From: Bernardetia sp042180575
GTDB lineage: Bacteria; Bacteroidota; Bacteroidia; Cytophagales; Bernardetiaceae
Direction of reading: 5' to 3'
NCBI RefSeq assembly: GCF_042180575.1
Contig: NZ_CP170094.1
Span: forward strand, 1-64,000
DNA: 64,000 nt
A model generated the notes under the pieces. It saw only the letters and a list, made by a program, of their open reading frames with translations, was not told the DNA's origin and searched no databases. Below, in pieces: positions 42,724 through 50,611 of the stretch (positions are counted from its first letter, which is position 1; the number at the start of each line of letters is the position of its first letter). Both the position numbers and the translations under genes were made by a program.

Positions 42724-42939
42724 ATGACACATTTCAAAGGAAAAGTAGTTTATCAAGATTTAGAAGGTGGTTTTTGGGGAATTGTTGCTGATGATGGTAC
42801 AGAATACAAACCTGAAAATCTAGCATCGGAATTTCAAAAAGAAGGTTTGAAAGTAGAAGTAAAAGCTGAAGAATCGATGGGATTCGGAATTTTTATGTGG
42901 GGAACAGGTATCAATATTAAGGAATGTAAAAAGATATAG
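42724..42939 (+). CDS. Small conserved protein, probable beta-barrel (OB-like)
   Basis: The 71-residue protein (MTHFKGKVVYQDLEGGFWGIVADDGTEYKPENLASEFQKEGLKVEVKAEES...) has the pattern EGGFWGI-DDG-xYxPxNL-xF-xxGL-V found in a widespread family of tiny bacterial proteins with a predicted barrel. No function is established as far as I know. It is followed directly by a bidirectional terminator shared with argS. Confidence 0.8.
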   Translation: MTHFKGKVVYQDLEGGFWGIVADDGTEYKPENLASEFQKEGLKVEVKAEESMGFGIFMWGTGINIKECKKI

Positions 42940-42950
42940 TTTCTAAAAGC

Positions 42951-42987
42951 AAAAAAACGCTATTTCAAAAAGAGATAGCGTTTTTTT
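42951..42987. terminator. Bidirectional rho-independent terminator
   Basis: AAAAAAACGCTAT is answered by ATAGCGTTTTTTT, a perfect 13-base stem, between convergent genes ending at 42939 and 43024. Confidence 0.9.
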
Positions 42988-43023
42988 GGGTTAAAAAAAT
43001 CTTGATTGATAATGGCAATCCAT

Positions 43024-44811
43024 TTACATTCTCTCAGGCATTTCTATTCCCAAAAGTTTTCCTGCGTGTTTTAATGTTTTGGCAGTTGCATCAGAAAGTG
43101 CAACACGTAATGATTTTTTAGATTCATTTTCTTCTCCAAGAATAAAAAGTTCAGCGTAGAGCTTACTATACTGTTTTGCCAAATCGTACATATAATTTGC
43201 AATCGAAGAAGGTGCATAATTTTGAGCAGCTTCATTCAAATAAGAAGGATAGTCAGCCAGCAAACGGATTAATTCTTCTTCCATATTTTCTAATTCTGTT
43301 ACATCTTTAAAAGAATCAGATGTGTACGAAATATTCGTTTCGTTTGCCTTTCGTAAAATAGCCGAACTTTTAGCGTGTGTGAATTGCAAATAAACACCAC
43401 TATTTCCTTGAAAATCAATAGAATCAGCAGGATTAAAAAGCATTTTCTTTTTTGGTTCTACTCTCAAAAGATAATATTTCAATGCTCCTAAAGCCAACAT
43501 TTTATATAAATTTTCAGCCTCTTCTTCTGTAAAATCATCAATTTTTCCTACTTCTTGCGTTCTTTCTCTCGCCATTGCTACCATATCAGCTACAAGTTCG
43601 TCAGCATCAACAACAGTTCCTTCTCTTGATTTCATTTTTCCAGAAGGTAATTCTACCATTCCGTAAGAAAGATGATACATTCCATCGGCATAACTTCTAC
43701 CAAGTTTTTGCATAATCAATTTCAAGACTTTCATGTGATAATCTTGTTCGTTTCCGATTACATAAACTGATTTTTGCATTGGAAAATCACTAAATTTCAA
43801 ATCTGCTGTTCCGATGTCTTGCGTCATATAAACAGAAGTTCCATCGCCACGCAAAACTAATTTTTCATCTAAGCCATCTTCTGTCAAATCTATCCAAACC
43901 GAGCCATCTTCTTTTTTGAAGAAAATTCCTTTTTTCAATCCTTCTTCTATCGTACCTTTTCCAGATAAATAGGTATTTGATTCGTAATAAAATTTATCAA
44001 ATGCTACTCCGATACTTTTATAGGTTTCATCAAACCCTTCATAGACCCAGCCATTCATTTTTTTCCAAAGGTCGGTAGTTTCTTTGTCGCCTTGTTCCCA
44101 TTTCAAAAGCATTTGTTGTGCTTCTTTCAAACTAGGAGCTTCTTTTTCGGCTTGTTCTTGTGTTCTTCCTGTTTCTACTAATTCTTTTACTTCGGCTTTG
44201 AATAAATCATTGAATTTTACATAATAATCTCCAACCAACTTATCGCCTTTTACGCCCAAATCTTTTGGCGTTTTGCCTTCTCCATGTTTTTGGTAGGCAA
44301 GCATTGATTTACAAATATGAATTCCTCTGTCATTTACCAAATTTACCTTCATTACTTCGCTACCATTAGCAGCCATAATTTCAGAAACCGAATAACCCAA
44401 AAAATTATTACGAAGGTGTCCTAAATGCAAAGGTTTGTTGGTGTTTGGCGACGAATATTCTACCATTACTTTTTCGTCTTTTTTCTTTATATTTTCCCAA
44501 ACAGGTTTATCATTGAGATTAACAAGCGTTTTGACCCAAACAGACTGCTCCAAAACAAGATTTAAAAATCCTTTTACGACATTAAAATCTTTTATGATAG
44601 CTACATTTTCTTTCAAAAATTCTCCCAAAATAGTAGCCGTTTCGTCTGGTCGCTTCCCTGTAACCTTTCCATAAGGAAAAGTAACAAATGTATAACTCCC
44701 CTCAAATTCTTTGCGAGTTTGTTGGAAATCAATTTTTTCTAAAGGTAAAGTATGATTGAAAAGCGTTTGAAAGGCGTTTTGAATTTCTTTTTGGAGTTGT
44801 TGAAGTATCAT
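43024..44811 (-). CDS. argS: Arginyl-tRNA synthetase
   Basis: The 595-residue protein is a class I ArgRS. The HIGH motif is HLGHLRNN in PNTNKPLHLGHLRNNFLG (residues about 127-145), and the KMSKS position reads GKMKSREG, the usual ArgRS variant. The C-terminal DALR anticodon-binding domain starts around YLQFTHAKSSAILRKA and ends LLGIEMPERM. It charges tRNA-Arg. Full length, single gene, ends at a terminator shared with the convergent small gene. Confidence 0.97.
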   Translation of the reverse strand: MILQQLQKEIQNAFQTLFNHTLPLEKIDFQQTRKEFEGSYTFVTFPYGKVTGKRPDETATILGEFLKENVAIIKDFNVVKGFLNLVLEQSVWVKTLVNLNDKPVWENIKKKDEKVMVEYSSPNTNKPLHLGHLRNNFLGYSVSEIMAANGSEVMKVNLVNDRGIHICKSMLAYQKHGEGKTPKDLGVKGDKLVGDYYVKFNDLFKAEVKELVETGRTQEQAEKEAPSLKEAQQMLLKWEQGDKETTDLWKKMNGWVYEGFDETYKSIGVAFDKFYYESNTYLSGKGTIEEGLKKGIFFKKEDGSVWIDLTEDGLDEKLVLRGDGTSVYMTQDIGTADLKFSDFPMQKSVYVIGNEQDYHMKVLKLIMQKLGRSYADGMYHLSYGMVELPSGKMKSREGTVVDADELVADMVAMARERTQEVGKIDDFTEEEAENLYKMLALGALKYYLLRVEPKKKMLFNPADSIDFQGNSGVYLQFTHAKSSAILRKANETNISYTSDSFKDVTELENMEEELIRLLADYPSYLNEAAQNYAPSSIANYMYDLAKQYSKLYAELFILGEENESKKSLRVALSDATAKTLKHAGKLLGIEMPERM

Positions 44812-45124
44812 AACTGTAAATAAAAGTTGTTTTTTGTCTTTACTTTTTTGTATTTATTTGGCTAGTTTTAAATTAATTTACAAAGTTGCACAATTTGCAG
44901 CAAAAAAGCGAAGGTTAAATTGTATTTTGTGCATTCCTAGTAAAGACAAAATTTTATCTTTTCAAGTTCCTCAAAATCGTAAAAAATACTTATTTATATA
45001 CATAATTATAGGATTATTCTAAACAATTCGGAATAAAATTTGTATTATAGGGTACTTAATGTTAATTTAATGTTACATTGAATTGAATTAACTGTGAATG
45101 TATTTATTTTAAACTTTGAATCGT
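44812..45124. other. Intergenic stretch
   Basis: This 313-base AT-rich gap lies between divergent argS and a small membrane protein. A 62-codon frame on the plus strand (44834-45022) looks accidental. No RNA gene or repeat was recognised. Confidence 0.5.
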
Positions 45125-45598
45125 ATGAAAACTAAATTATTAAACTATGCTATAATCAATAAATATCCTTTACTTTGTTTTATTGCAGGTGTTGCCTCAG
45201 TTGGTGTAGGGATGCAACAAAATCTAATGAAAAAAGAAATCATGCTAATGGCTGCTGTCTTTGGTAGTCTGATGTTACTTACTATAGCAGGAATTTATTT
45301 TACTCGTTATGTGGTTGTGAAAAATATAATAGAAGCCCTAGCAGAGAAGCAAATTCAGGCAACTGTAATGGATGCAAATCTTATTTCATTTTCTTATAAA
45401 GAAGATAATTACAAAATGAACCTGTATGCAAGCAGAGGAACAACATTTGTGTTTTTTTACAAAAATGAAAAGCTAGTTGCTAATAAAGCAATTAGCCATT
45501 CAAAAGAAAACTTATCAAGAATGATTGCTTTATTGGATTCAGATAAGCCACTATCAAGAAAGAAATATAAAGTCAAAATAAAAAGTAAGTGGCTTTAG
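45125..45598 (+). CDS. Small membrane protein of unknown function
   Basis: From the ATG at 45125 the product is 157 residues. Two hydrophobic helices (YPLLCFIAGVASVGVGM and EIMLMAAVFGSLMLLTIAGIYFTRYVVV) are followed by a small cytoplasmic domain with basic residues, ending KYKVKIKSKWL. I do not recognise the family. A terminator follows. Confidence 0.68.
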   Translation: MKTKLLNYAIINKYPLLCFIAGVASVGVGMQQNLMKKEIMLMAAVFGSLMLLTIAGIYFTRYVVVKNIIEALAEKQIQATVMDANLISFSYKEDNYKMNLYASRGTTFVFFYKNEKLVANKAISHSKENLSRMIALLDSDKPLSRKKYKVKIKSKWL

Positions 45599-45605
45599 AA
45601 TATTT

Positions 45606-45641
45606 AAAACCCTAAGGAGTTTCGAAGCTCTTTAGGGTTTT
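45606..45641. terminator. Rho-independent terminator, convergent genes
   Basis: AAAACCCTAAGGAG pairs with CTCTTTAGGGTTTT around a TTTCGAAG loop. It lies between genes ending at 45598 and 45653. CCCTAAGG-type stems recur at 42656 and 62965. Confidence 0.82.
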
Positions 45642-45652
45642 GTATTCTTTAA

Positions 45653-46744
45653 TTAAGGAAGAAAAATAACTTGATTAGGTGCTGCACCTGTTGCAAAGGT
45701 ATTTTGAAGATTGCCATTTTTATCATACTGCAATACTTCATTTCCTTCTAAAGCCTGGAAATTAGCAGTTCCTACCCAAATATCTCCGTTTTTAGGATTT
45801 ATACTCAATCCATACGCACCATTCAAAATGATAGGAGTAGTTGCTTGAGCAGTTGCTGTAATTGGTAATTCATAGATTCCACTACTAAAGTTATAATATA
45901 AAATATCTTTGCTTGGATTAAGAGTTAATTTTCCTCCAACATTTTCGCTTCCTGCATTCAATGGAATTGTAGTTTCGGTAGCATTAGTTTCTGTATTTAT
46001 TTTATATAAATTTCCTGTTGGAGAAGTATAAGTAGTAAACTCCGTTTCTCTAGCTGTAATCCAAAGTTTTCCATTTTTATCTAAAACCATTTGATTTGGA
46101 CTATTTGGAGCAAAATCAAGCGTAGTTTCTAATGTATTAGTAGATGTATTATAAACAGAAACAGAAGTTCTAAAACTATTAGCTATAAAAACTTTATTTG
46201 TTTTATTATCAAAAATAATATTTTCAGCACCCGAACCAGCTTCTATTGTAGTTATGATTTGTTCTGTTTTGGTATCTAAAACCAAAATTTTTGGAGAAAT
46301 ATCATCAAAATTTCCCCACGTACTGATATAGGCTTTATCATTTCCGATACTTGCCATATAACGAGGATTTGCAAAATCTCCTGTAATTGTTGTGATTTTC
46401 TCAAAAGTTCCACGATGAACCACTTCGATTTTGTTGCTATTACTGACCATTAAATAAGCTTCTTCTCCCAAAATAGAAATAGATTGAAGATTATCTCCCA
46501 AAATTTCTTCTGTTACTGTCTGAAAAACTTCTTGTGTAACAGCATTATTTTTGGAAATATGGGTAACAGAAGAGTTATTCATTCCAAAAACACCTTCATT
46601 AACTACTAAATAACCTTGTGCATATTCTCCTTCAAGAATATTTTCATCATCCTTATTACAAGAAGAAAATAAAGATGTAGAAATAAGAACATACAAAAAC
46701 AGAGTCCAAAAATTAGGACGTAAATTAGAATTACGAATAGACAT
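45653..46744 (-). CDS. BtuG-like (DUF5074/YncE-type) beta-propeller surface lipoprotein
   Basis: The 363-residue product has a lipoprotein signal with lipobox FSSC (Cys29), followed by NKDDE, which matches the K-(D/E)2-type export signal of surface lipoproteins. GYLVVNEGVFGMNNSSVTHI starts a seven-bladed propeller with NPRYMASIGNDKAYISTWG, VLDTKTEQIITTIEAG and MVLDKNGKLWITARE blades, the layout of DUF5074 proteins. In Bacteroides, BtuG, a propeller of this type, binds cobalamin at the surface. The cobalamin riboswitch in its leader supports this role. No btuB, btuH or synthesis gene is adjacent. Confidence 0.85.
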   Translation of the reverse strand: MSIRNSNLRPNFWTLFLYVLISTSLFSSCNKDDENILEGEYAQGYLVVNEGVFGMNNSSVTHISKNNAVTQEVFQTVTEEILGDNLQSISILGEEAYLMVSNSNKIEVVHRGTFEKITTITGDFANPRYMASIGNDKAYISTWGNFDDISPKILVLDTKTEQIITTIEAGSGAENIIFDNKTNKVFIANSFRTSVSVYNTSTNTLETTLDFAPNSPNQMVLDKNGKLWITARETEFTTYTSPTGNLYKINTETNATETTIPLNAGSENVGGKLTLNPSKDILYYNFSSGIYELPITATAQATTPIILNGAYGLSINPKNGDIWVGTANFQALEGNEVLQYDKNGNLQNTFATGAAPNQVIFLP

Positions 46745-46815
46745 AAAAAAATAAAAAGAATAAAATAAAATAATGACCCCAGTTTTTTCCCGAACTGAAA
46801 GTACAATAATAGAAA

Positions 46816-47090
46816 AGGCAGGTCTCCTGACTGATTTGAAAAATTGCTGACCTTCCCACCTTGAAATAAAGTTAGAACTTAGAAGTATAACCTGCTAAAG
46901 CAAAGCTAATTTAGAAGTAAATACAAATTCATATATAGGCAGTGGCATGTAGAGTGCAATTATTTTTTAGAATTGAATAATCATTTGCTAAAAAACCAAA
47001 TTCACAGTTGCGGGTACAGTTACGGAATAAATCAAAAAAATGACGACCGTATTCCCTTTTCAGTGTTTTTATATAAAAAACACCACCTTT
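46816..47090 (-). ncRNA. Cobalamin riboswitch
   Basis: Read on the minus strand, the leader has the conserved parts in order: GGTGTTTTTTATATAAAAAC then TGAAAAGGGAATACGG (47085-47046), TACCCGCAACTGTGAA (47016-47001), GCCACTGCC (46946-46938), GGTGGGAAGGTCAGCAATTT (46861-46842) and CAGTCAGGAGACCTGCCT (46833-46816). This is the B12-box and neighbouring elements of an AdoCbl/cobalamin riboswitch. It ends 71 bases before the start of the BtuG-like gene. With cobalamin bound it should reduce expression. CAGTT/AACTG just downstream (around 46784-46800) could be part of the switch. Confidence 0.93.
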
Positions 47091-47097
47091 CAAGCAG

Positions 47098-47105
47098 CAA
47101 AGGTA
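47098..47105 (-). promoter_or_regulatory. Probable -7 box of the riboswitch transcript
   Basis: TACCTTTG on the minus strand (47105-47098) matches TAnnTTTG and would start the RNA just at the 5' edge of the riboswitch, near 47091. No -33 TTG is seen at the usual distance. Confidence 0.55.
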
Positions 47106-47178
47106 GTGTTTTTTGTGGAATGATTTAGAATTATTTTTCTATGAAATGATGTATTTTTTTTTGTATAAAACTTTACTT

Positions 47179-47312
47179 AGAAGTTGTTTAACTATTTATT
47201 TCTCCATAGAATTGGGTTTGCAAACCCAATTCTGGAGAAAATACAGCTTTTGTTGGTGTTTTAGCGTAGCGACACCAACAAAAACGCCAAACCTATTCTT
47301 AAATAACTTCTT
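47179..47312. repeat. MITE-like repeat, family 2, copy 2
   Basis: AGAAGTTGTTTAA at the left and TTAAATAACTTCT at the right bound an inverted copy of the element at 33119-33255. The inner palindrome (CATAGAATTGGGTTTG, 47204 on) now comes first, followed by GTTGGTGTTTTAGCGTAGC and GACACCAAC. The palindrome arms differ slightly (CTCCATAG against CTGGAG). Confidence 0.82.
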
Positions 47313-47453
47313 ATTTTATTTTTTAACTCTCTATATTCAGAGATAAGGCTAGTTTTTTGTGATGTTATGATTTTAATTTTGTTTTTTTGTAAAAGAATAA
47401 AGCTATTTTATATTTTACTATTTTATCATACTACATATTCTCTTTCAAACAGC

Positions 47454-47879
47454 ATGAAAATAAAGATTATTGATAGAAAGAACTATACAATTTCCATTGA
47501 CCAAATTAAAAATCGGGTCTATTTTCAAATGCACCGACAGGTATGGAGTTCAGAAGATATGGAATTGTTTTTTTTGGATTGGAAAGAAATTATTGCACAA
47601 ATGCAGGTCAATTTTACTATTTTATCAGATATTCGTAATTTACAAATTCAATCTCCTAAGCTAGATAAATTACATGAAGATGTTCAGAAATATGTAGCTA
47701 ATAATGGACTTTTAAAGGTGGCTAGAGTTGTATCAAATAATGATATTGTAAATTTGCAATTTGGACGAATTGTAGAACGTTCTTTTATGCCACATAATAC
47801 ATTTTATACGTTTGAAGAGGCAGAAGAATATTTAGATAAAATAGTAAAAGAATTCCAAGAAAGTAATATAAAAAAGTAA
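47454..47879 (+). CDS. STAS/SpoIIAA-like protein
   Basis: From the ATG at 47454 the product is 141 residues (MKIKIIDRKNYTISIDQIKNRVYFQM); the frame to 47367 adds an improbable hydrophobic start. It is a clear paralogue of 52923-53333: both begin MKI-I, have VYF/AYF, a D(W)KE/EWK helix, FTILSDIRNLQIQS or FTILADLRMMPILS, a NGLxxVA strand, NDI-NLQ and EEAEEYL. The strand-helix order matches a STAS-type fold. Function unknown (inference). Seven bases separate it from the next gene, so they may be cotranscribed. Confidence 0.72.
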   Translation: MKIKIIDRKNYTISIDQIKNRVYFQMHRQVWSSEDMELFFLDWKEIIAQMQVNFTILSDIRNLQIQSPKLDKLHEDVQKYVANNGLLKVARVVSNNDIVNLQFGRIVERSFMPHNTFYTFEEAEEYLDKIVKEFQESNIKK

Positions 47880-47885
47880 AAAAAT

Positions 47886-48686
47886 ATGCAAACTAATTTA
47901 GAAAATTCTATTCCAAAAGATATTCAAGTTTATATTGAAGAGTGCTTGAAGAAAGTAGAGATAGAAAAAAATATCAAAATCTTATATGCTTGTGAGAGTG
48001 GAAGTCGTGCTTGGGGTTTTGGTTCGCCTGATAGTGATTATGATGTTCGTTTTTTGTTTGCTCATAAAAAAGAGAAGTATTTATCAGTAAATACCCCTTT
48101 AGATTCTATTGATAAATTTTATGATAATGATGTTGATTTGTCTGCTTGGGATATAAAAAAAGCATTAGGGCTTTTGGTAAAATCAAATGCTACGCCTTTC
48201 GAATGGCTGCAATCTCCTATTTTGTATAGACAAAATGCAGAAACTGAAAAGTTTAGAAACCAGCTTTGGGAGCTTTCAAAAGAATATTTTTCTGCCAAAA
48301 CACTCATTTTTCATTATCTTGGAATAGCAAAAGGAATGCTCTCAAAAATAGAAAATAATCAAATTTCTATTAAAAAATACTTTTATATTTTAAGACCTGT
48401 TTTGGCAGCTTATTATATCAAGACGAGAAATGAAGCTGCACCAATGGAGTTTAAGTTTTTAGTAGAGAATCTAAATAACAATTCACACAAAGAAGTAAAA
48501 AAAGCTATTGAAAATCTTTGGAAACAAAAAATGATAGCAAAAGAAGGAGATAAAATACAAATACCTGCCTTTATTCATTCTTTTATAGAAACTCAAATTT
48601 CAGAATGTGGAGTTTATGCAAGTAATTTAAAAAGAGAAGAAAAGGATGTTGAACCGTTGAGTGAGTTTTTTAGGAGTTTGTTTTGA
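47886..48686 (+). CDS. Nucleotidyltransferase, RlaP family
   Basis: The 266-residue protein has the minimal nucleotidyltransferase motif ACESGSRAWGFGSPDSDYDVRFLF at residues about 35-58: GSRAWG followed by the DSDYDVR metal-binding aspartates, and the third Asp in DLSAWD. The C-terminal part is helical (KYFYILRPVLAAYYI), as in RlaP-type proteins, which occur with RNA repair systems in some bacteria. No RtcB or ligase gene is adjacent. The substrate is unknown. Confidence 0.88.
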   Translation: MQTNLENSIPKDIQVYIEECLKKVEIEKNIKILYACESGSRAWGFGSPDSDYDVRFLFAHKKEKYLSVNTPLDSIDKFYDNDVDLSAWDIKKALGLLVKSNATPFEWLQSPILYRQNAETEKFRNQLWELSKEYFSAKTLIFHYLGIAKGMLSKIENNQISIKKYFYILRPVLAAYYIKTRNEAAPMEFKFLVENLNNNSHKEVKKAIENLWKQKMIAKEGDKIQIPAFIHSFIETQISECGVYASNLKREEKDVEPLSEFFRSLF

Positions 48687-48831
48687 AATTAGGGTTTTTA
48701 CTTAAAAATACTTGTTAATTCTATTTCAAAACCTTCAACTGCAAAAGACTTGTAAAAGTCCTGTTTTGGTTAGTTTTTGATATAATTTATAAACCTGTTC
48801 TTTATTATTTTTTTCATCATCATTTTCTGAA

Positions 48832-48871
48832 TTACAACTGGTTCAAGCGTCGACGCTTGAACCAGTTGTAA
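48832..48871. repeat. GTTCAAGCGTCGACGCTTGAAC palindrome, copy 2
   Basis: This copy is a 40-base perfect palindrome (outer TTACAACTGG, inner GTTCAAGCGTC). It touches the stop codon of the minus-strand MBOAT gene at 48872 and lies between convergent genes, where it could end both transcripts. Confidence 0.85.
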
Positions 48872-50446
48872 CTAAAACTGAAAATAAATAAAAGGTTGAA
48901 CTCCCTCTGATTGTGTCTGTAAAATAATCTGAATAACAACTAAATAACAAATAGCTTTTGCCCAAAAAGGAAGCGAAGCAAAGTAGTTTCCTAAATTATT
49001 ATAAGATATTTTTGAGCTAAAATGTAGAAATAATCCAACAAGCAGCATCACAATAAATAAAGGACGAGTTTCCCAAAAAGGAAGTGCATAATCAAACTCT
49101 GTTGCTGTTAGGATTTTATGAATAGAAAACCATGCTTTTTCAAAACTCTCTGCTCTAAAAAATACCCATAAAAAAGCCACAAAATGAAAAGTAAGAAGCC
49201 AACCTAAACTATTTTTTATTAAACTAGATAAATTACTGGAAGTAGAATGAATAGTTTTTTTCAAAAAGCCTATTTTCTCACTTTCTATTTTTGTATGAAC
49301 AGTATTTTTTTCTGAATTGTTTTTTCTAAATTCTAAAATAAAAGTAAGGTAGATTTTGTGTGCTACAAGACCAATACCGTGCATTCCTCCCCAAAAAACA
49401 AATTTCCAATCTGCTCCATGCCAAAAACCTCCAATGAGCATAGTCGCCATAAGAGCCAAATACATTCTCAAAATTCCGTGTCTGTTTCCACCCAAGGGAA
49501 TATAAATATAATCACGCAGCCATGTAGAAAGCGAAATGTGCCAACGCCTCCAAAACTCTGTAATCGAAGTAGCCAAATAAGGACGGTCAAAATTGAGACA
49601 CAGCTCATAACCCATCAGCATTGCCAAGCCGATTGCCATATCTGAATAGCCCGAAAAATCACAATAAATCTGAATGGTATAGCCATACATTGCCAAAAGA
49701 TGCTCAAAACCTGTATAACCATCTACATTAGAATAAATCAAATCTACATATTGTGCAATATAATCGGCTAAGACAGCTTTCTTAAAAAGTCCTTTTAAAA
49801 TCCAAAAAAGTCCCCAGCCCAAAGTAACTGAATCAAACTCCAACTTTTGACGAATTTGTGGTAAAAAATCCTTTGCTCTTACAATTGGACCTGCTACAAG
49901 TTGAGGGAAAAAACTAAGGTAAAATGTAAAATCAAATACATTTCTACAGACAGGGATTTCTTTTTTATAGACATCAACTACATAACTAATGGCTTGAAAA
50001 GTAAAAAAAGAGATACCAATCGGAAGAAAAATTGATTCTAATTGAATGTTTTGAGAAGTAATTGTATTCCAATTATTGAGAAAGAAAAAAGTGTATTTGA
50101 AGTACAAAAGTAGCACTACATTTATCAAAATGCTTATCCAAAGCACAAGTTGCCTATTTCTTTTTAGTTGAAAGGAATCTATAAAAAAACCACTCAAATA
50201 ATTAAAAATAGCTGAAAAAGCCAGTAAGAAAACAAAACCACCACTAGATTTGTAATAGAAAAAAAAACTAAAAATAATTACATATACAATTCTTAGTAAA
50301 TCATTTTTATAGAGAAAAATATACCCTCCATAGAAGACGAGAAAAAGCACCAAAAAAATCCCACTATTAAAAAGTAGAGGTGAATTCTGGCTATAAACTA
50401 AAAATTGATTTAAAATGTGATTAATTAATCTTTCAAACTCTATCAT
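48872..50446 (-). CDS. MBOAT family O-acyltransferase
   Basis: The 524-residue protein has about ten membrane helices and the MBOAT signature: FLPIGISFFTFQAISYVVDVY (residues about 141-161), FPQLVAGPIVRAKDFLPQI, SGYSDMAIGLAMLMGYEL, NFDRPYLATSITEFWRRWHISLSTWLRDYIYIPLGG, and the catalytic histidine in GGFWHGADWKF. It resembles AlgI/DltB-type enzymes that acetylate or otherwise acylate cell-surface sugars. In most species an SGNH/AlgX-like partner sits next to it; here none does. Single gene. Confidence 0.93.
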   Translation of the reverse strand: MIEFERLINHILNQFLVYSQNSPLLFNSGIFLVLFLVFYGGYIFLYKNDLLRIVYVIIFSFFFYYKSSGGFVFLLAFSAIFNYLSGFFIDSFQLKRNRQLVLWISILINVVLLLYFKYTFFFLNNWNTITSQNIQLESIFLPIGISFFTFQAISYVVDVYKKEIPVCRNVFDFTFYLSFFPQLVAGPIVRAKDFLPQIRQKLEFDSVTLGWGLFWILKGLFKKAVLADYIAQYVDLIYSNVDGYTGFEHLLAMYGYTIQIYCDFSGYSDMAIGLAMLMGYELCLNFDRPYLATSITEFWRRWHISLSTWLRDYIYIPLGGNRHGILRMYLALMATMLIGGFWHGADWKFVFWGGMHGIGLVAHKIYLTFILEFRKNNSEKNTVHTKIESEKIGFLKKTIHSTSSNLSSLIKNSLGWLLTFHFVAFLWVFFRAESFEKAWFSIHKILTATEFDYALPFWETRPLFIVMLLVGLFLHFSSKISYNNLGNYFASLPFWAKAICYLVVIQIILQTQSEGVQPFIYFQF

Positions 50447-50611
50447 ACTGTATCTTTAAAACTATTGAATTTTATTTATTTTTTATAGTATTATTTTATG
50501 TGAAAAAGTTTTTAACACATTCAAAATTCGAATATGTATTACCTTTTCTTATTTTTATTGTAATTTAGACTTATTAAACTGTTTCACTTGTGCATCTGTC
50601 TGCTTTTCACA

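Noticed and set aside
44834..45022. 62-codon ORF upstream of the small membrane protein
   Set aside because: AT-rich intergenic sequence without family resemblance or promoter.
46861..46937. Possible separate small RNA
   Set aside because: This is the variable part between conserved blocks of the cobalamin riboswitch.
47082..47108. Hairpin ACACCACCTTTC/GAAAGGT-like with T run on the plus strand, as a terminator
   Set aside because: No plus-strand gene reads into it; the sequence is explained by the -7 box and the first stem of the riboswitch.
47113..47346. 77-codon plus-strand ORF
   Set aside because: It is encoded by the family 2 repeat and AT-rich flanks; the product is low-complexity.
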